Positions 1 through 5,851 of a stretch of DNA of 6,255 nt are shown piece after piece. Position numbers and translations under genes: made by a program. The DNA is taken from the NCBI GenBank assembly GCA_016880375.1, contig JAEHDO010000500.1, positions 1-6,255 on the forward strand. The letters are read 5' to 3'. The DNA is from Betaproteobacteria bacterium (lineage in GTDB: Bacteria > Pseudomonadota > Gammaproteobacteria > Burkholderiales > Rhodocyclaceae). The first letter of the stretch is position 1, and each line of letters starts with the position of its first letter. The notes under the pieces were generated by a model. The model was not told the origin of the DNA. It saw nothing but the letters and a program-made list of their open reading frames with translations, and ran no database searches.

Positions 1-543
1 CCCATCTACGGCGTGGACATGAAGATCGTCGACGACGAGGGCAAGGAACTGCCGCGCGATGGCAAGGCCTTCGGCGACCTGCTGGTGCGCGGGCCGTGGA
101 TCGTCTCCGGCTATTTCAAGGGTGAGGGCGGCAACGTCCTGCGCGAGGGCGGCTGGTTCCCCACCGGCGACGTCGCCACGCTCGACCCCGACGGCTACAT
201 GCAGATCACCGACCGCTCCAAGGACGTCATCAAGTCGGGCGGCGAGTGGATCAGCTCGATCGACATCGAGAACCTCGCCGTGGCGCACCCGGCCGTGGCC
301 GAGGCGGCGGTGATCGGCATCGCCCACCCGAAATGGGACGAACGGCCGCTGCTCATCGTCGTGAAGAAGGCCGGACAGGAGGTCACCCGCGAGCAACTGC
401 TCGACTTCATGCGCGACAAGATCGCCAAGTGGTGGATGCCCGACGACGTCGCTTTCGTCGACAGCCTGCCGCACACCGCCACCGGCAAGCTGCTGAAGAC
501 GAAGCTGCGCGAGGAGTTCCGCAGCCACAAACTGCCAGCTTGA
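1..543 (+). CDS. AMP-forming acyl-CoA ligase (AlkK/FadD-like), C-terminal part
   Basis: This is the last 180 residues of an adenylate-forming acyl-CoA ligase, which activates a carboxylic acid with ATP to an acyl-AMP and then transfers it to CoA in the cytoplasm. The gene enters from the left edge in frame 1 and ends at TGA 541-543. Seen in order, numbering from the first visible residue: GGWFPTGD near 50-57, whose Asp contacts the AMP ribose in this family; the hinge DRSKD at 71-75; KSGGEWISS at 78-86; and HTATGK ending at Lys163, the position of the adenylation lysine, in the small C-terminal domain. The GGEWISS form is common in AlkK-type medium- and long-chain ligases, so a fatty acid or 3-hydroxy fatty acid substrate is likely. 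The N-terminal substrate pocket is outside the window, so chain length cannot be judged. No terminator follows it. Confidence 0.93.
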   Translation, partial: PIYGVDMKIVDDEGKELPRDGKAFGDLLVRGPWIVSGYFKGEGGNVLREGGWFPTGDVATLDPDGYMQITDRSKDVIKSGGEWISSIDIENLAVAHPAVAEAAVIGIAHPKWDERPLLIVVKKAGQEVTREQLLDFMRDKIAKWWMPDDVAFVDSLPHTATGKLLKTKLREEFRSHKLPA

Positions 544-683
544 CGTCGAATACGGCATTTTCCACCAGATGCACGTGGGCAGTGCAGAGTCAGTCCGCCA
601 AGGTAGCGAACGCTTCGAAGTTGCTCGCAACAAAAAGGTCGCCACCACATGATCCGCTCTGCGGAACTTGCTGCTAGAAAGAC

Positions 684-724
684 TGGACAAACCAACGGCT
701 TCGGGTAAAGTGTGGTGCACTGCA
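684..724 (+). promoter_or_regulatory. Candidate sigma-70 promoter with overlapping palindrome upstream of phaZ
   Basis: A -35-like TGGACA (684-689, five of six to TTGACA) is followed after 16 nt by a -10-like TAAAGT (706-711, four of six to TATAAT), which predicts transcription starting near 718. The palindrome TGC-ACT-GCA at 716-724 sits on that start point. PHB-responsive PhaR repressors in alphaproteobacteria have been described as binding TGC-N3-GCA type sites, so repression of phaZ there is possible. The promoter match is moderate and the operator idea is inference. Confidence 0.35.
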
Positions 725-738
725 TCACCCACTCATCC

Positions 739-742
739 GGAG
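739..742 (+). promoter_or_regulatory. Ribosome binding site of phaZ
   Basis: GGAG lies ten bases before the ATG at 753 and is the only purine-rich core match near it. It supports 753 as the start, and the protein begins there like other intracellular PHB depolymerases. Confidence 0.6.
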
Positions 743-752
743 CAGGCACTAG

Positions 753-1970
753 ATGATCTACGCGCTTCACGAACTGCAACACGCCGCCTCCGCACCGCTG
801 CGCCTCCTGGCGGAAACCAGTCAGCAACTCTTCACCAGTCCTTTCAGCCCCCTCGCCTACCTGCCCCACAGCAGCCGCGTCGCCGCCGGCTCCGAATTGC
901 TGGCCCGCGTCGCCCGGCGCTATGAAAAACCCGAATTCAGCCTGGGCCACACGCTGATCGAAGGCGAAACCGTCAGCGTGTGCGAGAGGATCGTCGCCGA
1001 AAAACCCTTTTGCAATCTGCTGCATTTCGAGCGTGCCACGTCCCGGCAGCATCCGAAGGTGCTGCTCGTGGCGCCGTTGTCCGGCCACTACGCCACGCTC
1101 CTGCGCGACACGGTACGTGCATTGCTGCCCGACCACGACGTCTATATCACGGACTGGATCGATGCCCGCCTGGTACCCCTGGCAGAAGGCTACTTCCACT
1201 TCGCCGATTACGTCGCCTACATGCAGGATTTCATCCGCAAGCTTGGACCCGACGTCCATGTTATTTCGGTCTGCCAGCCGACCGTGCCGGTGATGGCGGC
1301 AATCTCGCTGATGGCCGCCGCGGACGACCCGGCGCAACCGCGCAGCATGACCCTGATGGGCGGCCCGATCGACACGCGGCAGGCGCCGACCGAGGTCAAC
1401 CGCTACGCCAAGACGCGCAGCCTGCGCTGGTTCGACATGCACGTCATCACGCGCGTACCGCTCAAGTATCCCGGCTACATGCGCCGCGTCTATCCGGGCT
1501 TCCTGCAGCACGCCGGCTTCGTCGCCATGAATTCCGACCGTCACCTGCAGGCGCATGTCGATTTCTACAATCACCTGGTGGAAGGCGACGGCGATTCGGC
1601 CGAGGCACACCGCAAGTTCTACGATGAGTACAACGCGGTGATGGACCTGCCGGCCGAGTACTACCTGGAAACGCTGGAGATGGTGTTCATGAAGCACGCA
1701 CTGCCCTTGGGCGAAATGACGGTCGCCGGCAAGCGCGTCAAGCCGTGGGCCATCCGCGAGACGGCGCTGTTTACCATCGAGGGCGAACTGGACGACATCT
1801 CCGGACCTGGTCAGACTCAAGCAGCGCACGGACTGTGCCGCAACTTACCGGCACAGAGGAAGGAACACTTCCTCGTTCCGGGCGTCGGCCACTATGGCAT
1901 CTTCAGCGGCAAGCGCTGGCGCGAGACGATCTGCCCGCGCGTACGCGACTTCATCCGCCGCAGCACCTGA
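753..1970 (+). CDS. phaZ: Intracellular poly(3-hydroxybutyrate) depolymerase PhaZ
   Basis: This 405-residue protein mobilises native intracellular PHB granules. It matches the Cupriavidus necator PhaZ1 family in length (about 400-420 residues) and layout: an N-terminal segment starting MIYALHELQ, an alpha/beta-hydrolase core, and a C-terminal domain typical of PHB depolymerases. The nucleophile elbow reads [10 protein letters not shown], placing a cysteine (Cys174) where lipases carry serine. The likely triad is completed by Asp347 or Asp348 in GELDDISG and His380 in PGVGHYG. The spacing is close to the Cys-Asp-His triad known for C. necator PhaZ1. There is no signal peptide, as expected for a granule-bound cytoplasmic enzyme. 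No phasin, phaC or phaR gene is visible nearby. It has its own candidate promoter and is 209 nt after an acyl-CoA ligase, so co-transcription is uncertain. The gene is intact and its composition matches its neighbours. Confidence 0.95.
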   Translation: MIYALHELQHAASAPLRLLAETSQQLFTSPFSPLAYLPHSSRVAAGSELLARVARRYEKPEFSLGHTLIEGETVSVCERIVAEKPFCNLLHFERATSRQHPKVLLVAPLSGHYATLLRDTVRALLPDHDVYITDWIDARLVPLAEGYFHFADYVAYMQDFIRKLGPDVHVISVCQPTVPVMAAISLMAAADDPAQPRSMTLMGGPIDTRQAPTEVNRYAKTRSLRWFDMHVITRVPLKYPGYMRRVYPGFLQHAGFVAMNSDRHLQAHVDFYNHLVEGDGDSAEAHRKFYDEYNAVMDLPAEYYLETLEMVFMKHALPLGEMTVAGKRVKPWAIRETALFTIEGELDDISGPGQTQAAHGLCRNLPAQRKEHFLVPGVGHYGIFSGKRWRETICPRVRDFIRRST

Positions 1971-2008
1971 ACGGCGAGGAAACAACACCCGCCATCCACT
2001 TCCGGCGA

Positions 2009-2031
2009 TGCCATGGCAATAAACCATGGCA
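2009..2031 (+). repeat. Perfect inverted repeat (stem-loop) after phaZ
   Basis: TGCCATGG (2009-2016) and CCATGGCA (2024-2031) are exact reverse complements around a 7-nt AT-rich loop, 39 nt after the phaZ stop. No T-run follows, so it is not a classical intrinsic terminator. It may be a 3'-end stabilising hairpin or a protein-binding palindrome. Confidence 0.5.
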
Positions 2032-2048
2032 GCCTTACGGCCGGCTAT

Positions 2049-2113
2049 CAGGACATGCCGCAACCCCTCTGATGACAGGTGCAAGCCGCCTGTCCTGCAC
2101 CAGCCGTTAAAAT
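2049..2113 (+). promoter_or_regulatory. Overlapping inverted repeats and -10-like box upstream of the glycosyltransferase
   Basis: Three exact pairings overlap: CAGGACA (2049-2055) with TGTCCTG (2091-2097); GACAGG (2074-2079) with CCTGTC (2089-2094); and GGTGCA (2078-2083) with TGCACC (2096-2101). They cannot all form at once. They are followed by TAAAAT (2108-2113), five of six to a sigma-70 -10 box, with no good -35 at the right distance. One reading is an activator-dependent promoter whose operator covers the -35 region; another is a leader RNA with alternative folds. If the -10 is real, transcription would begin at about 2119-2120, which bears on the choice of start codon. All functional claims here are inference. 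Confidence 0.3.
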
Positions 2114-2119
2114 GCATAC

Positions 2120-4453
2120 ATGCAAAGCTCGATGGGTCACCCCGGCCTCGGTTCGGTATTGGATAATTCACGGATTTTGATGCCCACAGGCATGGCCCCG
2201 CCCGCCCATTTTTCCGTCTCGAGGCAAATCGATGCGCGCTTCAATCGCAGGCGACCCATCCGCCTCGCGATGGCAGCCGTTTATGTGATCGGCACCCTGT
2301 TCTACCTGGCGTGGCGAATCACCATTTTCAATTCGGACTCGCTGCTGGTTTCCTTAGCCTTCTATGCGGCGGAATGGATTGGTTTCATTCTCGGCCTGAC
2401 CGTCATCTTCAGCGCATGGCGCTACACGCACCGCGAACCCGGACAAGTGCCACCGGGCTTGAGCGTCGATGTGCTGATTCCAACCTACAAGGAGCCGCTA
2501 CACATCATCCGGCGTACGCTCATGGCGGCGCGCGATATACGCTACCCTCACCAGACTTGGGTACTGGATGACGCCAACCGGCCGGAAATCGAAGCCTTGG
2601 CCCGTGACCTGGGCGTGCGCTATCTATCCAGGCGCTTCAATGAGAATGCCAAGGCCGGCAACCTGAACAACGGCCTGAGTCACAGCCGGGCGAATTTCGT
2701 GGCCGTCTTCGACGCGGACCACATAGCCCAGCCGCATGCGCTCGACACCCTGCTCGGGCTGATGCAGGACGAACGCATCGCCATGGTGCAGACGCCGCAG
2801 GACTACTACAACACGGATGCCTTCCAGTATCTCAGCCCGCGCAGGAAGGCCGGCTTGTGGCATGACCAGTCCTACTTCTACAACCTGGCGCAGGCATGCC
2901 GTGACGGCTGGAATGCCTCTTCCTGCGTCGGCACGGGTGTGCTGTATCGGCGGGCCGCGCTCGATTCAATCGGCGGCATCCCGGTCGACACCGTCACCGA
3001 AGATTTTCACACCTCCCTCAAGCTGCACAAGCAAGGCTGGCAGACGCGCTACCTCAACGAGCCCGTTGCCTTCGGCGTCGCTGCTGCTGATCTGGGGGAA
3101 TACTACAAGACCCGCCACCGCTGGGCGCACGGGAACCTGGCCACGCTCAGGGTGGAACACATCTTCAGCTGCGCCGGGCTCACGCTCAAACAGCGCCTGT
3201 CCTACCTTTCGCTCGGTTTGATTTACCTGGAAGGCTGGCAGCAGTTGCTCCTGTTCTTGATCCCGCTCTGCGCCCTGATGCTGGGATGGGCGCCGTTTCA
3301 GATCAGCCTGTTCAACGTGCTGATCGTGCTGTGCTTCCCCATCATCGGCTACCTGCTGCTGCAGGAATTCGGCTGCGGCTTCAGCCGGTTCTGGACCAAC
3401 GAGGTATTTGCCATGGCCCGCTGGCCGATCCATCTGGTCTCCGCGGCTGCGCTTTTTGGCAGGAAGCTGCCGTGGCGATCCTCCACCAAGAACATTCAGG
3501 GGGAGGTCAACTGGCGGTTGATGGTGCCGCAACTAACGATCTTCGCCCTTGGTGCCCTGGCGCTGGTTTATGCGGCCTGGCGCCTGAACGAGGATTTCGT
3601 GGTTGGTCCACTGGCGCACGCCCTGTTCGCCCTGCTTGCCGCGACGAAGGTCGAGCCGGAGGCACTATTCGAAATCCTGCCCGCGGGATATTCGGCCGAA
3701 CTGGTTGCGATCGCCGGATTCTGGGCGCTTTTCAACATGGTTCGCGCCGGTGCGTTCGTGGCAAAGGCGCTGAGCAACGCCAGGCGATCGAATGCATTTT
3801 TTCGTTTCGAGCTCCCTTTGCCGGTATCGCTGGCCTCCCAACCGACGCTTGCCGCGCAAACCGTGTCGATCTCCGAGGAGTGGGTTCAACTGGCCACGTC
3901 GTCGCTTCCTGACACCTCTTCAGGCGAGCTGCAACTGACGCTGCATTTGCCGGATGGGCCGTTGACCTGCGACATCGCAATCGTTCGCCAGAAAGCAGGG
4001 AATCTGGAAGGGAACTTCTTGTGGGAAAGCGAGGCTCAGCGCGATCGTCTTGCCGCCACGCTTTATTCCATCGGCTGGCAACGGGAACTGCAGCATCATC
4101 ACGCGTACTTCCTGACCCCTTCGGATCTGATTTCCTATCTGTTCGGTCAAAAACCGGATGGTGCAGAACCGAAACGACAATGGATCGCCGGGTTGTTGCC
4201 TAAATACAACAATACGCAAGATGCCATGCCTATCCTGATATCGCGATCCGCATCATTTCAAAGGTCACCGCAATACATTGAAATAATTAGTTTTTCGACC
4301 TTGTCGATCGGCTTGGTTCTTGAAATACTTTTGCCGGATGTCCCGTCCAAGTCAATTTGTTTGAAACCGGTACGTGAATTGCCCATCGCTTCACTGCCGC
4401 ATTCCGGTCTAAATGGTAGAAGTTTCTGGCGATATCAAGCAGAATTGCATTGA
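2120..4453 (+). CDS. BcsA-like family-2 glycosyltransferase (cellulose/beta-glucan synthase-like) with degenerate PilZ-like domain
   Basis: This is a processive inner-membrane GT2 synthase of 777 residues, expected to polymerise a UDP-sugar in the cytoplasm and extrude the glycan. Two membrane helices lie at about 48-69 and 74-97. The GT-A domain follows: DVLIPTYKEP (117-126), LDD (149-151), the metal-binding DAD (198-200), TED with the catalytic Asp295, and TRHRW (331-335), which replaces the usual QxxRW. Several helices follow at about 362-388, 393-415, 431-447, 468-487 and 524-545. Residues 554-655 resemble a BcsA-type PilZ domain in fold pattern but lack clean RxxxR and D/NxSxxG motifs. 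The tail from about 680 has no recognised domain and is AT-rich. The start is uncertain: no Shine-Dalgarno precedes 2120, while ATG 2180 has a weak CGGA five bases upstream, and conservation only begins near residue 40. It lies 45 nt upstream of bcsS, so the two are probably an operon. Cellulose is the default guess; another beta-glucan is possible. Confidence 0.9.
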   Translation: MQSSMGHPGLGSVLDNSRILMPTGMAPPAHFSVSRQIDARFNRRRPIRLAMAAVYVIGTLFYLAWRITIFNSDSLLVSLAFYAAEWIGFILGLTVIFSAWRYTHREPGQVPPGLSVDVLIPTYKEPLHIIRRTLMAARDIRYPHQTWVLDDANRPEIEALARDLGVRYLSRRFNENAKAGNLNNGLSHSRANFVAVFDADHIAQPHALDTLLGLMQDERIAMVQTPQDYYNTDAFQYLSPRRKAGLWHDQSYFYNLAQACRDGWNASSCVGTGVLYRRAALDSIGGIPVDTVTEDFHTSLKLHKQGWQTRYLNEPVAFGVAAADLGEYYKTRHRWAHGNLATLRVEHIFSCAGLTLKQRLSYLSLGLIYLEGWQQLLLFLIPLCALMLGWAPFQISLFNVLIVLCFPIIGYLLLQEFGCGFSRFWTNEVFAMARWPIHLVSAAALFGRKLPWRSSTKNIQGEVNWRLMVPQLTIFALGALALVYAAWRLNEDFVVGPLAHALFALLAATKVEPEALFEILPAGYSAELVAIAGFWALFNMVRAGAFVAKALSNARRSNAFFRFELPLPVSLASQPTLAAQTVSISEEWVQLATSSLPDTSSGELQLTLHLPDGPLTCDIAIVRQKAGNLEGNFLWESEAQRDRLAATLYSIGWQRELQHHHAYFLTPSDLISYLFGQKPDGAEPKRQWIAGLLPKYNNTQDAMPILISRSASFQRSPQYIEIISFSTLSIGLVLEILLPDVPSKSICLKPVRELPIASLPHSGLNGRSFWRYQAELH

Positions 4454-4458
4454 ATTGT

Positions 4459-4474
4459 TGCGTTGCCTAACGCA
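4459..4474 (+). repeat. Small hairpin in the synthase-bcsS spacer
   Basis: TGCGTT (4459-4464) pairs exactly with AACGCA (4469-4474) around the loop GCCT, starting five bases after the synthase stop and ending 14 nt before the bcsS ribosome binding site. There is no T-run, so it would not terminate efficiently. It could protect or separate the two parts of a shared message. Confidence 0.35.
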
Positions 4475-4488
4475 GAGACATCAACTGT

Positions 4489-4493
4489 GGAGG
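4489..4493 (+). promoter_or_regulatory. Strong ribosome binding site of bcsS
   Basis: GGAGG with a five-base spacer to ATG 4499 decides the start. The open frame extends further upstream to a TTG at 4463, but only the 4499 start yields a normal signal peptide beginning MKKLN. Confidence 0.85.
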
Positions 4494-4498
4494 TTTAT

Positions 4499-5212
4499 AT
4501 GAAAAAACTGAATGTGGCCGTGCTTTCCGTGGCACTTTCAGCCATCGCCGTCGGTAATGCCAACGCCGATGCCAACGTTGTGTATGCCGGCATTAGCGCT
4601 GCCGAGGATTCCACCTTCGGCTATGTCGGCGGCATCCGTGCCTGGAATGGCGACATATCCAAGAGCGGCTTTCTGCTGCGCGGCAAGGTACTGTACGGCG
4701 AATACGACTACAAAACCACGGCTGTCCCGGGCGGCGACGTCGATGGCGACGCCTACCACATCGAGCTTGGCATCGGCTATCAGTGGATCAACCCCGGCAA
4801 CCGCGTCTCGCTCTATGGCGGCGTCGATCACCAGAACCACGATCTGAGCCCCAACGACACCCGCAACAGCACGCGCGGCTCCACTACCGGCGCAGCGGTC
4901 CAGGGTGAAATCGAGACGCTCGGCCAGCCTTGGTACGGCGGCCTGATCGGAAAATACAGCACTGCCAACGATACCTACTGGGTGCGTGGTCGCGCCGGCT
5001 ATAAATTCGGCAGCGTCACGGTCGGGCCGGAAGCGATTGGGGCGGGCAACGATGAATACAGTGAAACCCGTTATGGACTGTTTCTTGGGTTCGCCGCAAC
5101 TAAATCGACCACCGTGTCATTGTCCGCGGGTCACCGCAGGGCGGACGGAGACAACGACCGCAAAAACCAATCGGGCGGCTATCTGAGTTTGGACTTGTCC
5201 ACGACCTTCTGA
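4499..5212 (+). CDS. bcsS: BcsS-like outer-membrane protein (cellulose biosynthesis protein BcsS family)
   Basis: This 237-residue exported protein resembles the BcsS family found next to bacterial cellulose synthesis genes; the biochemical role of BcsS is not well defined. The signal peptide is clear: MKKLN, a hydrophobic core at about 6-18, then ANA before Asp24, the probable cleavage site. The mature part is a series of amphipathic strands rich in Gly, Tyr and aromatic-alternating segments (for example YVGGIRAW, GFLLRGKVLYGEYDY, ELGIGYQW, VSLYGGVDHQNHDLSP, YWVRGRAGYKFG), and the chain ends in Phe, the usual C-terminal signature of a BAM-inserted beta-barrel. There is no lipobox cysteine. 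The strong ribosome binding site suggests abundant product. It follows the synthase by 45 nt and a strong terminator ends the unit, so it likely serves the same polysaccharide at the outer membrane. The family assignment rests on recall of the motif pattern; a generic barrel protein is the alternative. Confidence 0.85.
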   Translation: MKKLNVAVLSVALSAIAVGNANADANVVYAGISAAEDSTFGYVGGIRAWNGDISKSGFLLRGKVLYGEYDYKTTAVPGGDVDGDAYHIELGIGYQWINPGNRVSLYGGVDHQNHDLSPNDTRNSTRGSTTGAAVQGEIETLGQPWYGGLIGKYSTANDTYWVRGRAGYKFGSVTVGPEAIGAGNDEYSETRYGLFLGFAATKSTTVSLSAGHRRADGDNDRKNQSGGYLSLDLSTTF

Positions 5213-5232
5213 CGTCTGGCAAATTGAAGGAG

Positions 5233-5264
5233 AAGCGCCCGTTCAGCGACGGGCGCTTTTTTTT
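5233..5264 (+). terminator. Rho-independent terminator after bcsS
   Basis: AGCGCCCGT (5234-5242) pairs perfectly with ACGGGCGCT (5249-5257) around the loop TCAGCG, an A-T pair extends the stem, and a run of eight T follows (5257-5264). It starts 20 nt after the bcsS stop and should end the synthase-bcsS message. The complementary side lacks a T-run, so it acts on the plus strand only. Confidence 0.93.
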
Positions 5265-5278
5265 GCAGCGTGCACTGC

Positions 5279-5851
5279 ATGCGTCTCGTTAATGTTTCCC
5301 GCCGCACAGTGATTGCCGCCATGATCGGCGGCGGCATCTCGGCGCTGGTCGCCCGTTACCTGATTCGCACGGCTGCGGCCGAACCAGCACTCAGCCTGAA
5401 ACTGCCTGCGGCTGGCTCGGCTGATCACCCCCCCTCCTTTGAAGTATTTCTCGCCCTGTCGCAACTCGTGACGCAGCGCCAGCTTCTGGACGAGGCGACC
5501 GCGCGGCGCATGTATCCGCTTTTTCTGGATGAACCGTGGGGCGCACATCATATTTACACTACCTACACGCAACTACTGGCGTTGCTGATCACGCCCGCCG
5601 AATTGCCACGGCATGCCCACCCCGCCCTCGCTGGCAAACTCGGCACGGGGCAGGCCTGGTTCGCCTCCCATCTTCTCACTACCTGGTATCTGGGCATTTA
5701 CTACCATGAGCGTACTGCTCCGGTGAGGGTGGCTCATTCGGAAGCACTGATGTACGACCTGGTCCATCCGTATATTCCCCGACGTTTTGACGAGGGCGGA
5801 GTTTTTGGTGCCTGGGGTGATCCACCCATAATGATGACGACCCGACCGTGA
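5279..5851 (+). CDS. Tat-signal small subunit of a membrane-associated FAD (GMC) sugar/alcohol dehydrogenase
   Basis: This 190-residue protein resembles the small subunit of FAD-dependent sorbitol, glucose, fructose and gluconate dehydrogenases (FAD-SLDH or gluconate 2-dehydrogenase subunit 3 type). The N-terminus has a twin-arginine signal: SRR at 7-9, a hydrophobic stretch at about 11-24 and an Ala-rich AAAE near 32-35 for cleavage. The mature part has family-like features: FLALSQLVTQR, LDEATARRMYPLF, TTWYLGIYY, then EALMYDLV and a C-terminal FGAWGDPP. In characterised enzymes this subunit carries the export signal and stabilises the FAD subunit, which is exported with it. The next gene, a GMC oxidoreductase without a signal peptide, overlaps its end by four bases, which fits that role. 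ATG 5279 was chosen; a GTG at 5270 in the same frame is possible, and neither has a good Shine-Dalgarno. The start is only 15 nt past a terminator T-run, so the promoter is not evident. Confidence 0.8.
   Translation: MRLVNVSRRTVIAAMIGGGISALVARYLIRTAAAEPALSLKLPAAGSADHPPSFEVFLALSQLVTQRQLLDEATARRMYPLFLDEPWGAHHIYTTYTQLLALLITPAELPRHAHPALAGKLGTGQAWFASHLLTTWYLGIYYHERTAPVRVAHSEALMYDLVHPYIPRRFDEGGVFGAWGDPPIMMTTRP

Larger units (their letters stand above)
544..752 (+). other. Intergenic region between ligase and phaZ
   Basis: These 209 nt hold no credible gene. A short near-palindrome, GTTGC-TC-GCAAC, lies at 620-631, but its two-base loop makes it more likely a protein site or chance than an RNA hairpin. 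There is no hairpin with a T-run after the ligase gene. The right-hand part contains the candidate phaZ promoter, a palindrome and the ribosome binding site, listed separately. Confidence 0.6.

Noticed and set aside
715..725. The 11-mer GTGCACTGCAT occurs before phaZ (715-725) and again over the dehydrogenase start (5270-5280)
   Set aside because: A few exact 11-base repeats are expected by chance in a window this size, and the second copy overlaps the start codon after a terminator. It is not good evidence of shared regulation.
195..1829. A 544-codon open frame on the minus strand across the ligase end, the gap and phaZ
   Set aside because: It is antisense to two well-recognised plus-strand genes, is rich in His/Arg/Gly/Gln as expected of the complement of GC-biased codons, and shows no domain pattern.
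2009..2031. Stem-loop after phaZ as a classical terminator
   Set aside because: The stem is perfect but no T-run follows on either strand, so I list it only as an inverted repeat.
2049..2110. Possible c-di-GMP-I (GEMM) riboswitch upstream of the synthase, because of GCAACCC and GCAAGCC elements
   Set aside because: The conserved CAAACC and GACGCAAAGCC cores are not matched, no GAAA tetraloop stem lies between them, and the pairings I can find do not reproduce the three-way junction. A covariance-model search would settle it.
2966..3532. A 188-codon minus-strand open frame inside the glycosyltransferase
   Set aside because: It lies wholly opposite the conserved catalytic region, and its low-complexity Gln/Ala/Glu/Val-rich composition is typical of antisense shadows in GC-rich genes.
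4463..4498. Extended N-terminus of BcsS from a TTG at 4463
   Set aside because: It would bury the signal peptide behind twelve polar residues and ignore the GGAGG ribosome binding site placed for ATG 4499.
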